Shown here: piece after piece, positions 33,029-44,426 of the stretch | Numbering within the stretch: the first letter of the stretch is position 1 | How the letters are laid out: each line of letters begins with the position of its first letter | NCBI GenBank assembly: GCA_930367215.1 | Contig: OV884057.1 | Location: 205,457,621 to 205,521,620 of the forward strand | Reading direction: 5' to 3' | Length of the DNA stretch: 64,000 bases | Source of the DNA: Pollenia angustigena | Taxonomy: Eukaryota > Arthropoda > Insecta > Diptera > Polleniidae | Position numbers and translations under genes: made by a program | The notes under the pieces: model-generated | What the model was told of the DNA's origin: nothing | The model's database searches: none | Seen by the model: the letters and a program-made list of their open reading frames with translations, nothing else

Positions 33029-36000
33029 ATGGATGTGGACCAGGAAGAATTTAAAGTATTTATTAATTACCTAATTTATGAATTATTAAACTTTTTTTTA
33101 TTTATTTTTCTCCTTATAGACCACCATTAACAAAATTGTACGAGAACGTTCAGCTGAAATTGTTTCCGGGGGCAATGTTTTCTATAACCCTGTACAGGAA
33201 TTTAATCGTGATTTAAGTATTTCTGTGATAAATGTGTTCTTTAAACGTTTGCTTAAAGAACGCCAAGAAAAACTTAAAAAGAAAAGCAGAAAAGATTCAA
33301 GTGGAAATGCCAGTCTAGAGGCAACTAATGAAGCATCGGATGATGATAAGCAATATGTTGCTGGTATTAAATATGAAAATGGTTTAAGAATATTAGAAGC
33401 TCTTTCGGCTACTGGTTTGCGAAGTATACGTTATGCCAAAGAAATTGCAGGAGTAAAGGAAATTATAGCTAATGATTTGTCCAAACAGGCTGTGGAGGCC
33501 ATTAAAGAGAATATCAAACATAACCAAGTAGAACATTTAATAGAACCAAGTCATGCCGATGCAATGTAGGTATAATATAATAACTTTGTATACTACATAT
33601 AATATATTTTAATTTTTCATTAGGACTCTTATGTATTTATCCACCTCAAACGGCAAACAATTTGATTGTATTGATTTAGATCCTTATGGCTGTCCAAATC
33701 GTTTTCTTGATGGTGCCATACAATCGCTTGTAGATGGTGGTCTTTTGTTGGTCACTGCCACTGACATGGCTGTTTTGGCAGGCAATGCCCCCGAAGCCTG
33801 TTACGTCAAATACGGATCGGTGCCTTTGCGTATGAAGTCATGCCATGAAATGGCTTTGCGTATTTTATTGCATTGCATTGAAACTCATGCCAATCGTTAC
33901 GGAAAATATGTCGTTCCTTTACTCAGCATTTCTGCAGATTTTTATGTTCGTATTTTTGTACGTGTATTTAACAGTCAAGCTATGTGTAAATTTAGCATGA
34001 GTAAACAATCAATGATTTATCAATGTTGTGGCTGTGACACATATACATTGTATCCTTTGGGAAACATTAAACCCAATCCTACTGTCTCAAATCCTACTCA
34101 AGTGAAGTTTGGCATTCCTACAGGACCACCGGTAGGCTTGAACTGTGAACACTGTGGACATAAGCATCACGTAAGTAACATACGATAAGAACATCATTTA
34201 AATTCTTTTTACTGTTTTATTTTAGTTAGGTGGTCCAATTTGGTCTAATCCCATTCATGACAAAACCTTTGTTAAGCAATTACTTGATGTCATCGATGAT
34301 ACACCTTTATGTGATTTGGGCACTCATAGACGTATAACTGGCATGTTGACCGTAGTACAGGAGGAATTGGAGAATGAACCACTTTACTATACTTTAGATA
34401 AACTTTGCTGTGTTTTGAAGTTAGAAATTGTGCCCATTTTAAAATTCCGTTCGGCTTTGCTAAACGCCGGTTATCAGGTTTCATTTTCCCATGCCTATAA
34501 GAATTCAATCAAGACAAATGCACCCGCTTCTGCTTTATGGGACATTTTAAGATGTTGGAATAAACGTCATCCTGTTAAAGAAGAGCGTATGATCGAAGGC
34601 ACTCCTATAAAAGCAATATTAAGTAAAGAATGTTCACAAGAATACGATTTTGATACTATGCATCCGGATGCAAATCCTAAAAGCAGAAAGCAGGCTTTGT
34701 CCAGATTTCAAGCGAATCCAACAGCACATTGGGGTCCTGGTACGAGAGCAACCATAATGTAAGTTTTTCCTTAGAGCCAAATATGTTTTCTCCATCTAAG
34801 CTCAATTTAAAAAACCTTTAGCTGTTTTTGGATTTTTTTCAAATTCTAATATAAAAAATTTAATTTTAGTTAAATTAAATTTTATGTGTGGTTTATAGAA
34901 AGAGAATAAACAAAGTTTTTGTTCACTGCAATATAGCAAAGTTGTAAACCATAATACAAAAGTTAAGAAATTATAACTCAACTGAGTTGAGTTGTAAACC
35001 GTAATAGGGGCCATAGTTCTGTGATATTAACATTAAGTTTAACTTCGGTGTTTGAGTTGTGTTTCATTTATTAATTATTTATTTATTTCTGTGTCGTGTA
35101 GTCCAGTTTTTTATATTAAATAGTTGAAACGTGCAATACAAATGTAAAGCCTAATTCATTATAATGGAATAAAAATAACCCCTGATGAAGTTCGAAAAAA
35201 GCGAACGAAACATTGGGAAAACAAATAAAACAACAATAAATGGTTTTTATTTACATTTGTTAAAAGGCTATTGATCATAATTAGCCCGCGAGAAAAACAA
35301 AAAACCTCAATAATAATAATATTAAATAAGCATTGATCAAAAAACAAAAATAGAAATATTAAAATGATATCGTCAAAAATTTTTAATGACTACAAATTCG
35401 ACGACTCTCGTAATAAGGCTGATTGTTTTTGGATTCATTGGTCGCACAAGGAAAAATATGTTATTGCTTATATACTGCCATGTTATGAAAATCGCACGAT
35501 TTGAAATCGCAAAACGCCAGACCTATTTTATCGGCTCCTTAACTCGTGCGTTTAGTTTGCGATATGCCATGGCTTCTTACAAATATTCTAGTTCCCTTGA
35601 GCATATTTTTGCAATTTGAAGTCTACAAACATCTTGCTATTGCAATTAACGAAACAGCTCTTATGCGATTTCAAGACAGAATCGCCAAAGTTAAGTGTTT
35701 TTCAATTGTCAGAACATGCCCGATACAGTTTCCACTTGTCACATTTAAGTATGAAAAAAATCGAATGATCACAGATAAGTGGCCTGCTCATCGATTTCGA
35801 ACGAAGACTTCGTTCGCTTAACTAACATGCATAAAAAGTTTTCGTTCGGAAATATATGAACAGGCAGTAACTTTTGGTATAAAAAAAAACAATTTTTGGT
35901 TGGAAAAATAGGTGATTGCAGATACAACGTGCTTTTCCCGATTAGAGCGTTAAAAATACACTACAGCCATTTTTAGTTTTTACATTTTGGTATTTAAAAA

Positions 36001-36326
36001 ATCGATTTTGGGTTGAAAATAGAGGTAAAAACATTTTTATCTCCTCTTGGTGTCATTTTGGTGTGAAAAACTAGTTTTTAGAGAAAAACTAGTTTTTAGA
36101 GAAAAACTAGGATGTCACAGATTAACTTTTTTTTACTAACATTTTTTATTTTTATTAATTTTCTCATTACAGGGTTGGAGAGGATAAAGTAGCCAAAAGT
36201 TTTCGCAATCAAAATAAAAAACAAAAACATAAAGCAGAAGAGACCCCAGATCTAAATGCAAATAATGAAGACGTTGAGGAACAAAAAACTAAACAAGCTA
36301 AATTAGAGTTTACTGACAAAAGCTGA
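33029..36326 (+). CDS. Trm1: tRNA (guanine26-N2)-dimethyltransferase Trm1
   Basis: SAM-dependent enzyme that makes m2,2G at position 26 of tRNAs in nucleus/cytosol and mitochondria. Five exons: 33029-33055, 33120-33565, 33624-34170, 34226-34758, 36173-36326; all junctions are GT-AG and phases add to 568 codons plus stop. Motifs: NVFYNPVQEFNRD (residues 28-40), SAM motif LEALSATGLRSIRYAKE (101-117), the family signature DLDPYG (175-180), then Cys pairs CCGC (292-295) and CEHC (332-335) followed by GHKHH, and a Lys-rich tail with possible nuclear targeting. ATG 33029 has an in-frame stop upstream at 33011. No clear mitochondrial presequence; TTATTACAG just before the ATG could be an acceptor for an unseen 5' exon. 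Intron 4 (1414 bp) is loaded with repeats. The 9.7-kb transposon nest lies 62 bp upstream. Confidence 0.95.
34880..35013. repeat. Partial GGCCCCTATTACGG-family MITE in Trm1 intron 4
   Basis: It ends GTTGTAAACCGTAATAGGGG, shared with 49242-49398 and 58216-58372, and holds the same AACTCAACTGAGTTGAGTT palindrome. The left end is diverged (TATGTGTGGTTTATAG). Confidence 0.7.
35182..35211 (+). ncRNA. Hammerhead-like motif in Trm1 intron 4 (degenerate candidate)
   Basis: CTGATGA, one A, stem GTTCG/CGAAC around AAAAAAG, then GAAAC. Only a 3-bp stem I (CCC before, GGG after) and no canonical NUH cleavage triplet are seen, and the extra A breaks the first stem-II pair. Similar CTGATGA...GAAAC motifs occur in terminal repeats of Penelope-like elements. 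Probably a dead relic. Confidence 0.35.
35475..35722. mobile_element. CGGGCATGTTCT-family MITE in Trm1 intron 4
   Basis: CTGCCATGTTATGAAAATCG is inverted imperfectly at 35722 (TGTCAGAACATGCCCG); ATA flanks both sides (35472-35474, 35723-35725). Confidence 0.7.
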
Positions 36327-36360
36327 TTTTATTAATAAGATAAAAGGAAAATGTTTTATT

Positions 36361-36547
36361 TAATCGGCCTTATTATGAGATTAGTTGTCGTGTTCGAAGT
36401 CGTAGTCGTTCGAAATTGTTGTCACATATTTTCAAACAAATATGTAGAAAGTTTGTCGTATTTGTGTCGATTACGACAATTATAATACCAATTTTTAAAA
36501 ACTACTGGTTTTCGACTTCTACAACGATACTCATAAATATGCCGATT
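36361..36547. repeat. CGGCCTTATT foldback between convergent genes
   Basis: AATCGGCCTTATTATGAG (36361) and the complement of CATAAATATGCCGATT (36547) define a foldback with GTCGT-rich arms. It lies 35 bp beyond the Trm1 stop and may contribute to its 3' UTR. AATAAA-type signals occur at 36588 and 36603. Confidence 0.65.
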
Positions 36548-36620
36548 ATGTATTAAACTAAATTTACAAATATTTTTTATTTTGTAAAATAAACAGAAAA
36601 TTCAATAAAAATGTTTAGAA

Positions 36621-37193
36621 TTAATAACGGAAGAAATTGCCATCAGCTGGTTGACGTGAATACCCATTATTTACCAATTGGGTATGAGGGCCACTATTAA
36701 TAAGTTTTACGCTATGTGGTGACATCTTTTCTTTAATACCGCCTATAAAAAAATGTTTTAAGTTTTATGTACTTTAGTTATTCAAAATTACATTTTATAA
36801 CTTGCCTATTTTTAAAGGATGTCCTATCAACTCGGGTTTCTCCAAAGGTATATCTTGAGTATTTCTTAAAACACGAAAGGTTTGTGGCATTCTTTGACAT
36901 GTTTCCACTTGTAATACGAAGTCTACTTTTTCCGGAAAATACTCACGTGAATGCATGTAACGTGATTGCAATTGAAAATCCAATGAATCTTTTGGTATTT
37001 TTGTTGAAGGCAAAAAACGTTTACAACCCCGTACTGAAGCTAAGGTTTGATGATAAAAAAGTCGTTCGTGGGGTTTTAAATTTGAATGCCAGATTTTGTT
37101 CTTCTCGACATGAGGAGGTTTTGGCATGGGACAAATAAGATGTCCTTCTCTTTCCAGATACGGGGAGTAGGAATAATTACGTACTCTTAACAT
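36621..37193 (-). CDS. CFAP276: CFAP276 (C1orf194)-like axonemal microtubule protein
   Basis: Two exons on the minus strand, 37193-36806 and 36742-36621, give 169 codons plus stop, the same length as I recall for human CFAP276. Family-like features: IPKDSLDFQLQSRY in the middle and the C-terminal SGPHTQLVNNGYSR...DGNFFRY, a pattern seen in small microtubule inner/associated proteins of motile cilia. In flies this would be expected in sperm or chordotonal cilia. The intron has a GC donor with the otherwise perfect consensus AG|GCAAGT and a TATAG acceptor. The ATG at 37193 is chosen over an in-frame ATG at 37331 because only the former gives the family length. It is tail-to-tail with Trm1, 294 bp apart. 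Confidence 0.8.
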
Positions 37194-37387
37194 TTTAAGA
37201 AAATATTCCCTATTGCCAAAAATTTTACTAAAGTACTCTTTTTTAGATTTTAAAATATAAACAACTCTAGTATTGTTTGACAGAAATAAACAAAATGTTG
37301 CTAGGAAATGAAAAGCATAATAAAAACACAAAGAAAATCACACTTATTGAGTTTGGTGGTTTGGTGTATTAAAATAAGCCCACGACG

Positions 37388-37442
37388 GTTTGGTAATAGA
37401 TTAAAGAAACAACTTCACGTTCTCTTTAATCTATTACCAAAC
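37388..37442. repeat. Perfect 19-bp inverted repeat
   Basis: GTTTGGTAATAGATTAAAG and its exact complement are separated by 17 nt, with the TAATAGATTAAAG core of the GCCTTATT foldback family. Confidence 0.75.
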
Positions 37443-37538
37443 AATCGGAAGGGTGGATGTTTTTCAGTACAGCCCAAGGCCCATTGAAAAGTTCTGCGCA
37501 AGAAGCCTGATGATCATTGTTTTCGTTCTTTTGAGCTT

Positions 37539-38210
37539 TGTTACGAACCTTGTGTCGGCCTCTAGACTCCATCATTCCAACTAACTCAAGCGGCATCATC
37601 TCTGGGAGTAGTTCTCAACCCTTGCAATGGCCAAGATTCACCACAAAATAAAAATGAATAACAAAAAAACAAAGAAAAACTACTTTACACCGAACGTAAC
37701 TATTACCCATAGGAAGACAGATGTAAATCTTCAATCGCCCATACCCAACCATGGCCGCATATCATCCACCTTAAGTTTAACGCGGGCCCCACTACCCGTC
37801 CATCACATCCTATCCATCAACAATCCCAAATAATAGATTACTCAATCATAATTTTTTCCATTTTTTAAAACAATATCAAATTTATTATAATATAACTATT
37901 ACTAAACATAATTAAACTTTAATAAAAACACAAAACATAAACTTAACTTAACTTATTAAACAAACGCAAACCACACTAAAAAAAACAACCATCAATCGCA
38001 CAACAATTCAAAAACAAAGAAGACAAGCAGCAGGAAACCATGGACAAAAAAACTCAGGTAAGAAACCACAATTATTAACAACCAGCTCATTCAGTTTCTT
38101 TCTCCTAGGACCTAGCCAGCAGCGCACAACGAATCTCAACACCCCACACTTGACGCCAAACACCAACACAAGTATATACTTTGGTGCTTCTTAAACCTAC
38201 CCCCGCAACA
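37539..38210 (-). repeat. Gypsy 3' LTR (672 bp)
   Basis: Plus-strand ends TGTTACGAACC and CCCGCAACA. Confidence 0.93.
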
Positions 38211-39601
38211 AAACTCCGATTTCGCTGATGATAGTCAGAGGGAGCGGTGTGCGGTAATGTTTGTGTGTGTGTGCCCAACGTGGGGAACTCTCACACCCTG
38301 AGATTCTATAGCCGGGCAATTACAACAAAACAAAGTACATGCAATGATGGCAAGTTTGGATCAAGGGTAACAAAACATCTTTATTTTACGAAAAATTATT
38401 TCACTTCAAGGTAATCAACCACCTCCAATTCTAATATACAACCGACTTTTGAAATCCAGGTAATAAAATAGTGCATTCTTTTACCAACAAAATATGTACA
38501 TCAATAGTAAATCTATGACATAGAAAAACAGATATCAATATTAGGACGAAAACAAATATGTAAATAAAATTTTCATTAAAAAAAAATTAAATTGTTTTCT
38601 TAACCTAATATTGCACTTAACTAAACTATATCACAGATAAACATTATTGCACTTTAATTTGTTATATGGTAAATTGCACATTATTTCCGTAAAATTTTTA
38701 TTTGCCTTTACAGTTGTCTAAATGAATGAATTCTTAAATTCAATGATGAGTTACAAACATGTACTTGTGATATCATACAACCATCCAATATACGGACACA
38801 ACGCTATTAAAATATAAGTATACATATTAACCAAAAATACTCAAACTTATACTGCACTGGCTGCTACTGTCACTGTTCCGAGAAAACCATTATCCTGCTT
38901 TCTTACTTCCCCTGTCTAATAAACAATTTTTTCTAAATATGAACCATGCACCTACGTGAATAAACGCCGACCTATTGCTTTTATCACAAAGAAAATGCAT
39001 AGTGGCTCTCCAAACGCTACCGATTCCCAATAATTCTCGTAATTGGTTCCTAACCAATTGTAGCACCATTGGCGCAAACATAAATTAAACGAACGCTTTT
39101 ATTAAAAGCTTATTATCAAAAAAAACATTTTCTTACTAATCAAAAATAACTTAATACTAAATACAAGAACCGTGTTTTACTTGGAAATGCCTCTATCATC
39201 CTCTCACTCGTCAAAAGCTCCACATAAGTACATGGAGTAACTTCTAAAAACTTTCATATAGAAATGTTTCTGAAATCAACGTACATATTCCATAAAAATG
39301 TTCTTACGGAAAGTAAAAAAATCTTTTGGTATAAGTTATTACTTTGTTAAATCTTTTTATCTTCTTTTACAGCTTTATATTATACTTTCCCTCGGAAAAA
39401 TTGTGTGCTACCAAACTGCACGGTACAAAAATTTTGACGCATAAACGTGTACATGTATTTCCTGGACATCACAACATTTAAACTACCCTATATTGCACCT
39501 AAAGGAATAACGGTAAGTGAAAATTATCCTACCTCATCACATAATCTCCTATCCAAAAAAAAAATTGTTAATAATAAAAACAAAACATTTTCCATTCCCA
39601 C
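38211..39601 (-). other. Gypsy element 3' noncoding region
   Basis: 1.4 kb between the pol stop and the 3' LTR. No env-like frame; only short random frames. No strong polypurine tract is seen beside the LTR. Confidence 0.6.
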
Positions 39602-42600
39602 CTATGATCGAATATCCTTCGAATGATATACCCCTAGTGAGTTGCCATTTAGTGTCTCCAGTTCATACATGTTGTTTCCTATAGCTTTGACGACCCTACA
39701 CTTTAAAAATTTCCTACAAAATTTAGAATTTATGTTCTTGCTGAAGCTACTTAAAATTGTATTGCGTCTATATACCTCTTGTCCCGGCACAAATCTTACT
39801 ATTCTCGCTTTTCTATTATATCTTTCAGCGCTTTTCTCATAGGCCTTAGCCATATTTTGACTCATTTTCTCCCGGATCAATTGTATTCTGTCATTTGCGT
39901 TCAATTGAACAATTTCATGATCCGTAAGAGATTTGAGTTTTCTTCCAAGTTTGTAATCTGCGCCACTGCTAAACATGTGGAACCCAAATAGCGCGAAAAA
40001 AGGCGTAACACCTGTTGCACTATGCACTGAAGTTCTTAGAGCGCATTCGATCTCAGATAAATACAGATCCCAATCGCGATGGTCCTTGTCCAGGTATGCA
40101 CGTATAGCAGCTAAAACTGACTGGTTAACACGTTCACTAGCATTGCTTTGTGGTGAGTAAACAGCAGTTTTAAGGTGTTGTATTTTATATATATTCATTA
40201 AACTTTCGAAGTTCTTTGAAATAAATTGACTACCATTATCGGTGTGAATGACTTCAGGCACTCCAAATTTGTGAAATATTTCACTCACGAGAAAGTTGAT
40301 TATGTTTGCTGTTGTGGCTTCTCTCATAGCCTTTAAAAATATAAATTTCGTAAAGTGATCTACAACAATGAATATATAGCAATTGCCTTTTTTGGATCGG
40401 GGATATTTTCCCATAAAATCTAAATATAGTTTTTGAAAGGGTCTTTCAGTTATTACCTGTTGCCCTATTTCTGGTCTCATATTTATATTACTCGGCTTTG
40501 TTTCTTTGCATATTTGGCAGTTAGAAATAAAATGTTTTACTTGTTGAATAATTTTAGGCCAGTAAAAATATCTTCTCAGTCTTTCTAATGTTTTAGTGAT
40601 TCCTCCATGAGCTGTTGTCAAAGTTGAGTGGGCGTTTTCTATCACAGGTTTTGTTATGTTTTCAGGAATCCACAATTTCCACGGTGTACCTTCTTCATAC
40701 CGGTCATAACATGTCTTTTTATACACTAGGCCATTTTCTACTTTTAAATCCGGTAGCATTTCGTTATTTTTCTTTATATGGGCTACTAAATCTTTATACT
40801 CGTTGCTTTCAAATTCTGTTGTTTCAAATCCCAATAAATTAGTTACATCTATTTCATCTAGATTGGGAAGTCTTGATAACATATCTGCAACGATGTTTTC
40901 TGTGCCTTTTCTATGTTCAATTTGGAAGTCATACGATTGCAGTTGTAATGACCATCTAGCCAATCTACCCGTCAGATCTTTTAAGGACATTAGCCATTTT
41001 AGACTGGCGTGATCTGTCACGATTGTAAATGGCATCATTTCAATATATTGCCTAAACTTTTTTACTGCCATTACAGCAGCTAAGCACTCTTTCTCAGTTA
41101 CCGTATAATTTCTCTGACAACCGTTTAGCTTTTGTGAATAGAAGGCGATGGGATGTCCTCTTTTTCTCCACTTAATTGATAAAGTACAGCACCAATGCCG
41201 TAATCACAAGCGTCACATTGAATATAGAATCTTTTGGAAAAATCTGCATGCCTAAGTACTGGAGCTGTAGTTAAAGATTTCTTCAGATTATTAAATGCCA
41301 TTAGTGCCTCTGACGTCATTTCAAATTTCTTTGCTTTTTTCAGAGTTTCTGTCAGCGGAGCTGCTATGACCGAAAAGTTTTTTATGAAGCGGCGGTACCA
41401 GCCTGCCGTTCCTAAAAAGCTTCTTACCTCTCTTATTGATCTTGGAACATTCATTTCCGTAATCAATTTCACTTTTTCCGGGTCAGTTCTTAAAAGGCCA
41501 TTCCCTATTATGAATCCCAAATATTTCAGTTCCCTAAAACAAAAATGCGATTTACTTAACCCTATTGTCAAATTAGCTTTCCCAAGACAATCTGCTACTT
41601 TTTCTAATAATTCCAGATGTTTTTCAAAATCATTAGAGATAATCAAAAGATCATCCAGGTATATAAATACATTCTCTTTCAACTCTTGTGGAATCACTCT
41701 ATCCATTAATCGGCACAAACGCTGGGCCGCGTTGCAAAGTCCAAATGGCATAACCCGAAATTGGTAATGTGGCCTGCCAGCAACTGTAAATGCTGTATAT
41801 GGCCGGCTTTCTGGCTCTAATTCAATCTGCCAGAATGCATATTTTAGATCGACGCTACTTATAAAGTGAGTCTCGTCGATTCTACTGAGAATGCCATCGA
41901 TGTTTTGCAACGGGTAAGCATCCTTTATCGTTAATTTATTTAACTTCCTAGCATCAAGACATATTCTGTTTTTTCCTGGCTTTCTAACGACTGTGATTCT
42001 GTTGTTCCATGGGCTCTCACTTAGTTCTATTACTCCTAATTTAAGCATGTTGTCAATCTCCTTATAAGTGATTTCCTGCACTGCCGGAGAAATCGGATAA
42101 TACCTATCCTTAACTGGTTCAGCACCCTCAATCAACTTAATATTATGCTTAACCAAACTAGTTTTACCTAAGCCTTTAACCTCAAAGGTACCAAACTTCT
42201 CTATTACACTGTCCAGTCTCCGTTTCTGACTCTCATTCAATTCATGCCTACCTAACTTATTTTCCGCTTTGAAATCAACAAAATCTTCTACAACCTTACT
42301 AATATCTATTTCACCTACACCCATAACCTCCGGAGCCAAATTAAACGCCCGCCAAAAGTCTATACCTAAATATAGTGACTGCTCTAGGTCTGGACAAAGA
42401 TAAAAAAGTATGTTTTCTCGCTCCCCTTTGTACCCCACGGACGCATTCACTCTTCCTAAAATCCTATGGTACTGACCACCGGCCGTTCTCACGCTATAGA
42501 ATATAGGTGTTATTTCTAATTCTAACTCCTCAGTTATCTCTCTGCAGCCTTTCCCTAGTATGCTGACAGATGCTCCACTATCCAGTAAGCCCCTTATAAT

Positions 42601-42969
42601 TTTTCCCTCAATTTCTACATCTAAATAAATTCTATTATCTTTACCACTTTCTCCTGCTCTATTCACTGACTCTATGATACAATTTTTTCTATCACGCTTA
42701 ACTTTGTACAACTCTCTTATTTTTCTGATTCGTTCCGATACGGGTTTCCTAACATTTTCCGAATTAAATATTTCTGCTCTAACTTTTTCGTAATACTGTT
42801 TCCTAACCTCAAGTGGAATTAAATGTTTCATTTCCGGTAAGAATTTTCGCCTATAACTATTTTCTAATAATTTTTCATTTTCCCCTTCTAGTTTTCGACC
42901 GCAGGGTTTTTTGCTGGACGTTGGTCCCTGCTCATTCCAAGGTCCCTCATTCTGTTTCCCTGTTGACAA
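39602..42969 (-). pseudogene. Gypsy pol (full-length copy), one-base deletion
   Basis: Pol continues from the gag overlap. Domains counted from 42969: protease LLDSGAS (D130), RT with FISSVDLKYAFWQ (D374), MPFGLCNAAQ and YLDD (437-440), RNase H FYIQCDACDYG (D585) and TDHASLKWL, then integrase: HHCC zinc region with C-x2-C (NCQICKE), catalytic D in LYLDFMG, D in HTDNGSQF and E in ASERVNQ, and a C-terminal GVYHSKDIR. Relative to the duplicate copy at about 50104, one T is missing at about 41155-41157, within RNase H, which ends the first frame at 41125 and splits pol into 41125-42969 and 39602-41071. Mature roles: Gag-Pol cleavage, cDNA synthesis, integration. Confidence 0.93.
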
Positions 42970-44426
42970 TCAGGGCATTTTGGCGCAATCACATTAGCTT
43001 TCCCACACCTATAGCAAAATAGCGATCTCTCTGACGAATTACAGTCGCGAAATCCGTGTCCAGCCATTTTGCAGTTCCAGCACGTCAAAAGCTTCTTTTG
43101 TGCTATTTTTATGGCAGCTAGATCCTCTAAACTCTTCCCATCTTCTTCAAGGCTTTCAAAAACCACCTCATTAACGCTTCTTATTGGCCTTTGTGGCTGG
43201 ACACTATTTCTTATTTCCCTTTTTGGAAAATTTCTCTCTGCTTCTAGGCATTCAAGTCTTAATTGTTCCACTGAAGAGACTGAAATAGGATAAACAATCT
43301 TGGCTATGCTTTCCCTCACATTCCTTTTCAAAATTTTAATCATATCGAACTCAGGTATTGGTTGGACAAGTCTGGCTCTCAATTTACACATAATGTGTAA
43401 GAACACCTCAAGAGTTTCATTTGGCTGTTGATTCCGTTCCACCAAATCTCTAATTATTTCCAAATTGGAAGAGTTAGCACGATACTGATTCAACAATTCG
43501 CATCGCAACGTTGGCCAATTCATTACCCCATGAGTTCTGATTAGTAGCCAATACCAATCTTTTGCTGGGCCTGTTACCAATAGATGAAAATCTCTTAAAA
43601 TTTCTTCCCAACTTATGCTGTAGTGTGCCTGCAAATGCTCGATTCTAAATATAAAATCTTCGATACTTAGGTGTGAATTATTGCCGTTGTACACTATCCC
43701 CCACTTATCAACACGTATATTTATTTTCTCAGAATTTCCATTATTATTTTCTGATGTTATACGACTGCCAGGTGTAACCCTACTCTCTGTAATTGGATCA
43801 ACGTTTATGGCTTGGTTTCCATTAGGCATATTTCCCATGGTTGCCAAATGTCCATTGTTTGCCATTGTTCGGAAATTAACGTTGCCCAAAAAACCTATTG
43901 GAGCTGTCCGAAAATTTTCCCTGGGCTCCATAGGAAAAATTGTATTTCCTATGGGATTCCCTTGACCACTCACCCGTTGACTTGTAGATGGTTGTGAATC
44001 TACAGAACCCTGAGATCTCACAGACATTTCCCTAACGACCTTAGTGAGCTCTCCCATCGATTTTCTAATTTCGCTCACTTCATCCTGGACCAATTTCTTA
44101 ACCCTTTCTTCTAATGCTCTCTGAACCATTAGAGTCTCATCGACCACTAATTCCCTAACCTGAGGATCAATGGCCACATTCGGGACATTCACAGATGGAC
44201 CATGTGTACCTGATGCGCCGGAAGTTTTTGGCATTTGTGTTGGTCTAGTATTAATACTTCCCGATAGATCCCTAAAACTGTCGTTTTCGGAAGCCATTTG
44301 TGCCCTTCTATAAATCCTCCTCTGTTTAGGTTGCTTCACCGTTGAATTATTAAAGCTACTACGATTTAAAGATCTCTTCCTGTTTCGCGATTGAGCCCTA
44401 TCTTCTCTATTCATATCACAAAACAA
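42888..44426 (-). CDS. Gypsy gag (full-length copy), 512 aa
   Basis: Structural protein of the retrotransposon particle. Basic N-terminus (RNRKRSL), a Gln/Asn/Ser-rich middle, capsid-like region with WPTLRCELLNQYR, and a C-terminal nucleocapsid. The first zinc knuckle CWNCKMAGHGFRDC (449-462) is canonical CCHC; the second, CYRCGKANVIAPKC (471-484), has Val where His is expected. The start at 44426 is the first ATG of the frame after the leader. The frame overlaps pol by 82 bp. The duplicate differs by Leu/Phe at the residue encoded near 43398. Confidence 0.9.
   Translation of the reverse strand: MFCDMNREDRAQSRNRKRSLNRSSFNNSTVKQPKQRRIYRRAQMASENDSFRDLSGSINTRPTQMPKTSGASGTHGPSVNVPNVAIDPQVRELVVDETLMVQRALEERVKKLVQDEVSEIRKSMGELTKVVREMSVRSQGSVDSQPSTSQRVSGQGNPIGNTIFPMEPRENFRTAPIGFLGNVNFRTMANNGHLATMGNMPNGNQAINVDPITESRVTPGSRITSENNNGNSEKINIRVDKWGIVYNGNNSHLSIEDFIFRIEHLQAHYSISWEEILRDFHLLVTGPAKDWYWLLIRTHGVMNWPTLRCELLNQYRANSSNLEIIRDLVERNQQPNETLEVFLHIMCKLRARLVQPIPEFDMIKILKRNVRESIAKIVYPISVSSVEQLRLECLEAERNFPKREIRNSVQPQRPIRSVNEVVFESLEEDGKSLEDLAAIKIAQKKLLTCWNCKMAGHGFRDCNSSERSLFCYRCGKANVIAPKCPDCQQGNRMRDLGMSRDQRPAKNPAVEN
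42906..42912 (-). promoter_or_regulatory. -1 ribosomal frameshift site A AAA AAC
   Basis: On the element strand the gag codons read GCA AAA AAC CCT, so the heptamer sits in the X XXY YYZ register; 18 nt further on is the gag stop and pol is in the -1 frame. Both copies keep it (second at 51856-51862). Confidence 0.85.

Noticed and set aside
38211..39601. env gene of an errantivirus-like element
   Set aside because: No long frame, signal peptide or membrane segment between pol and the 3' LTR.
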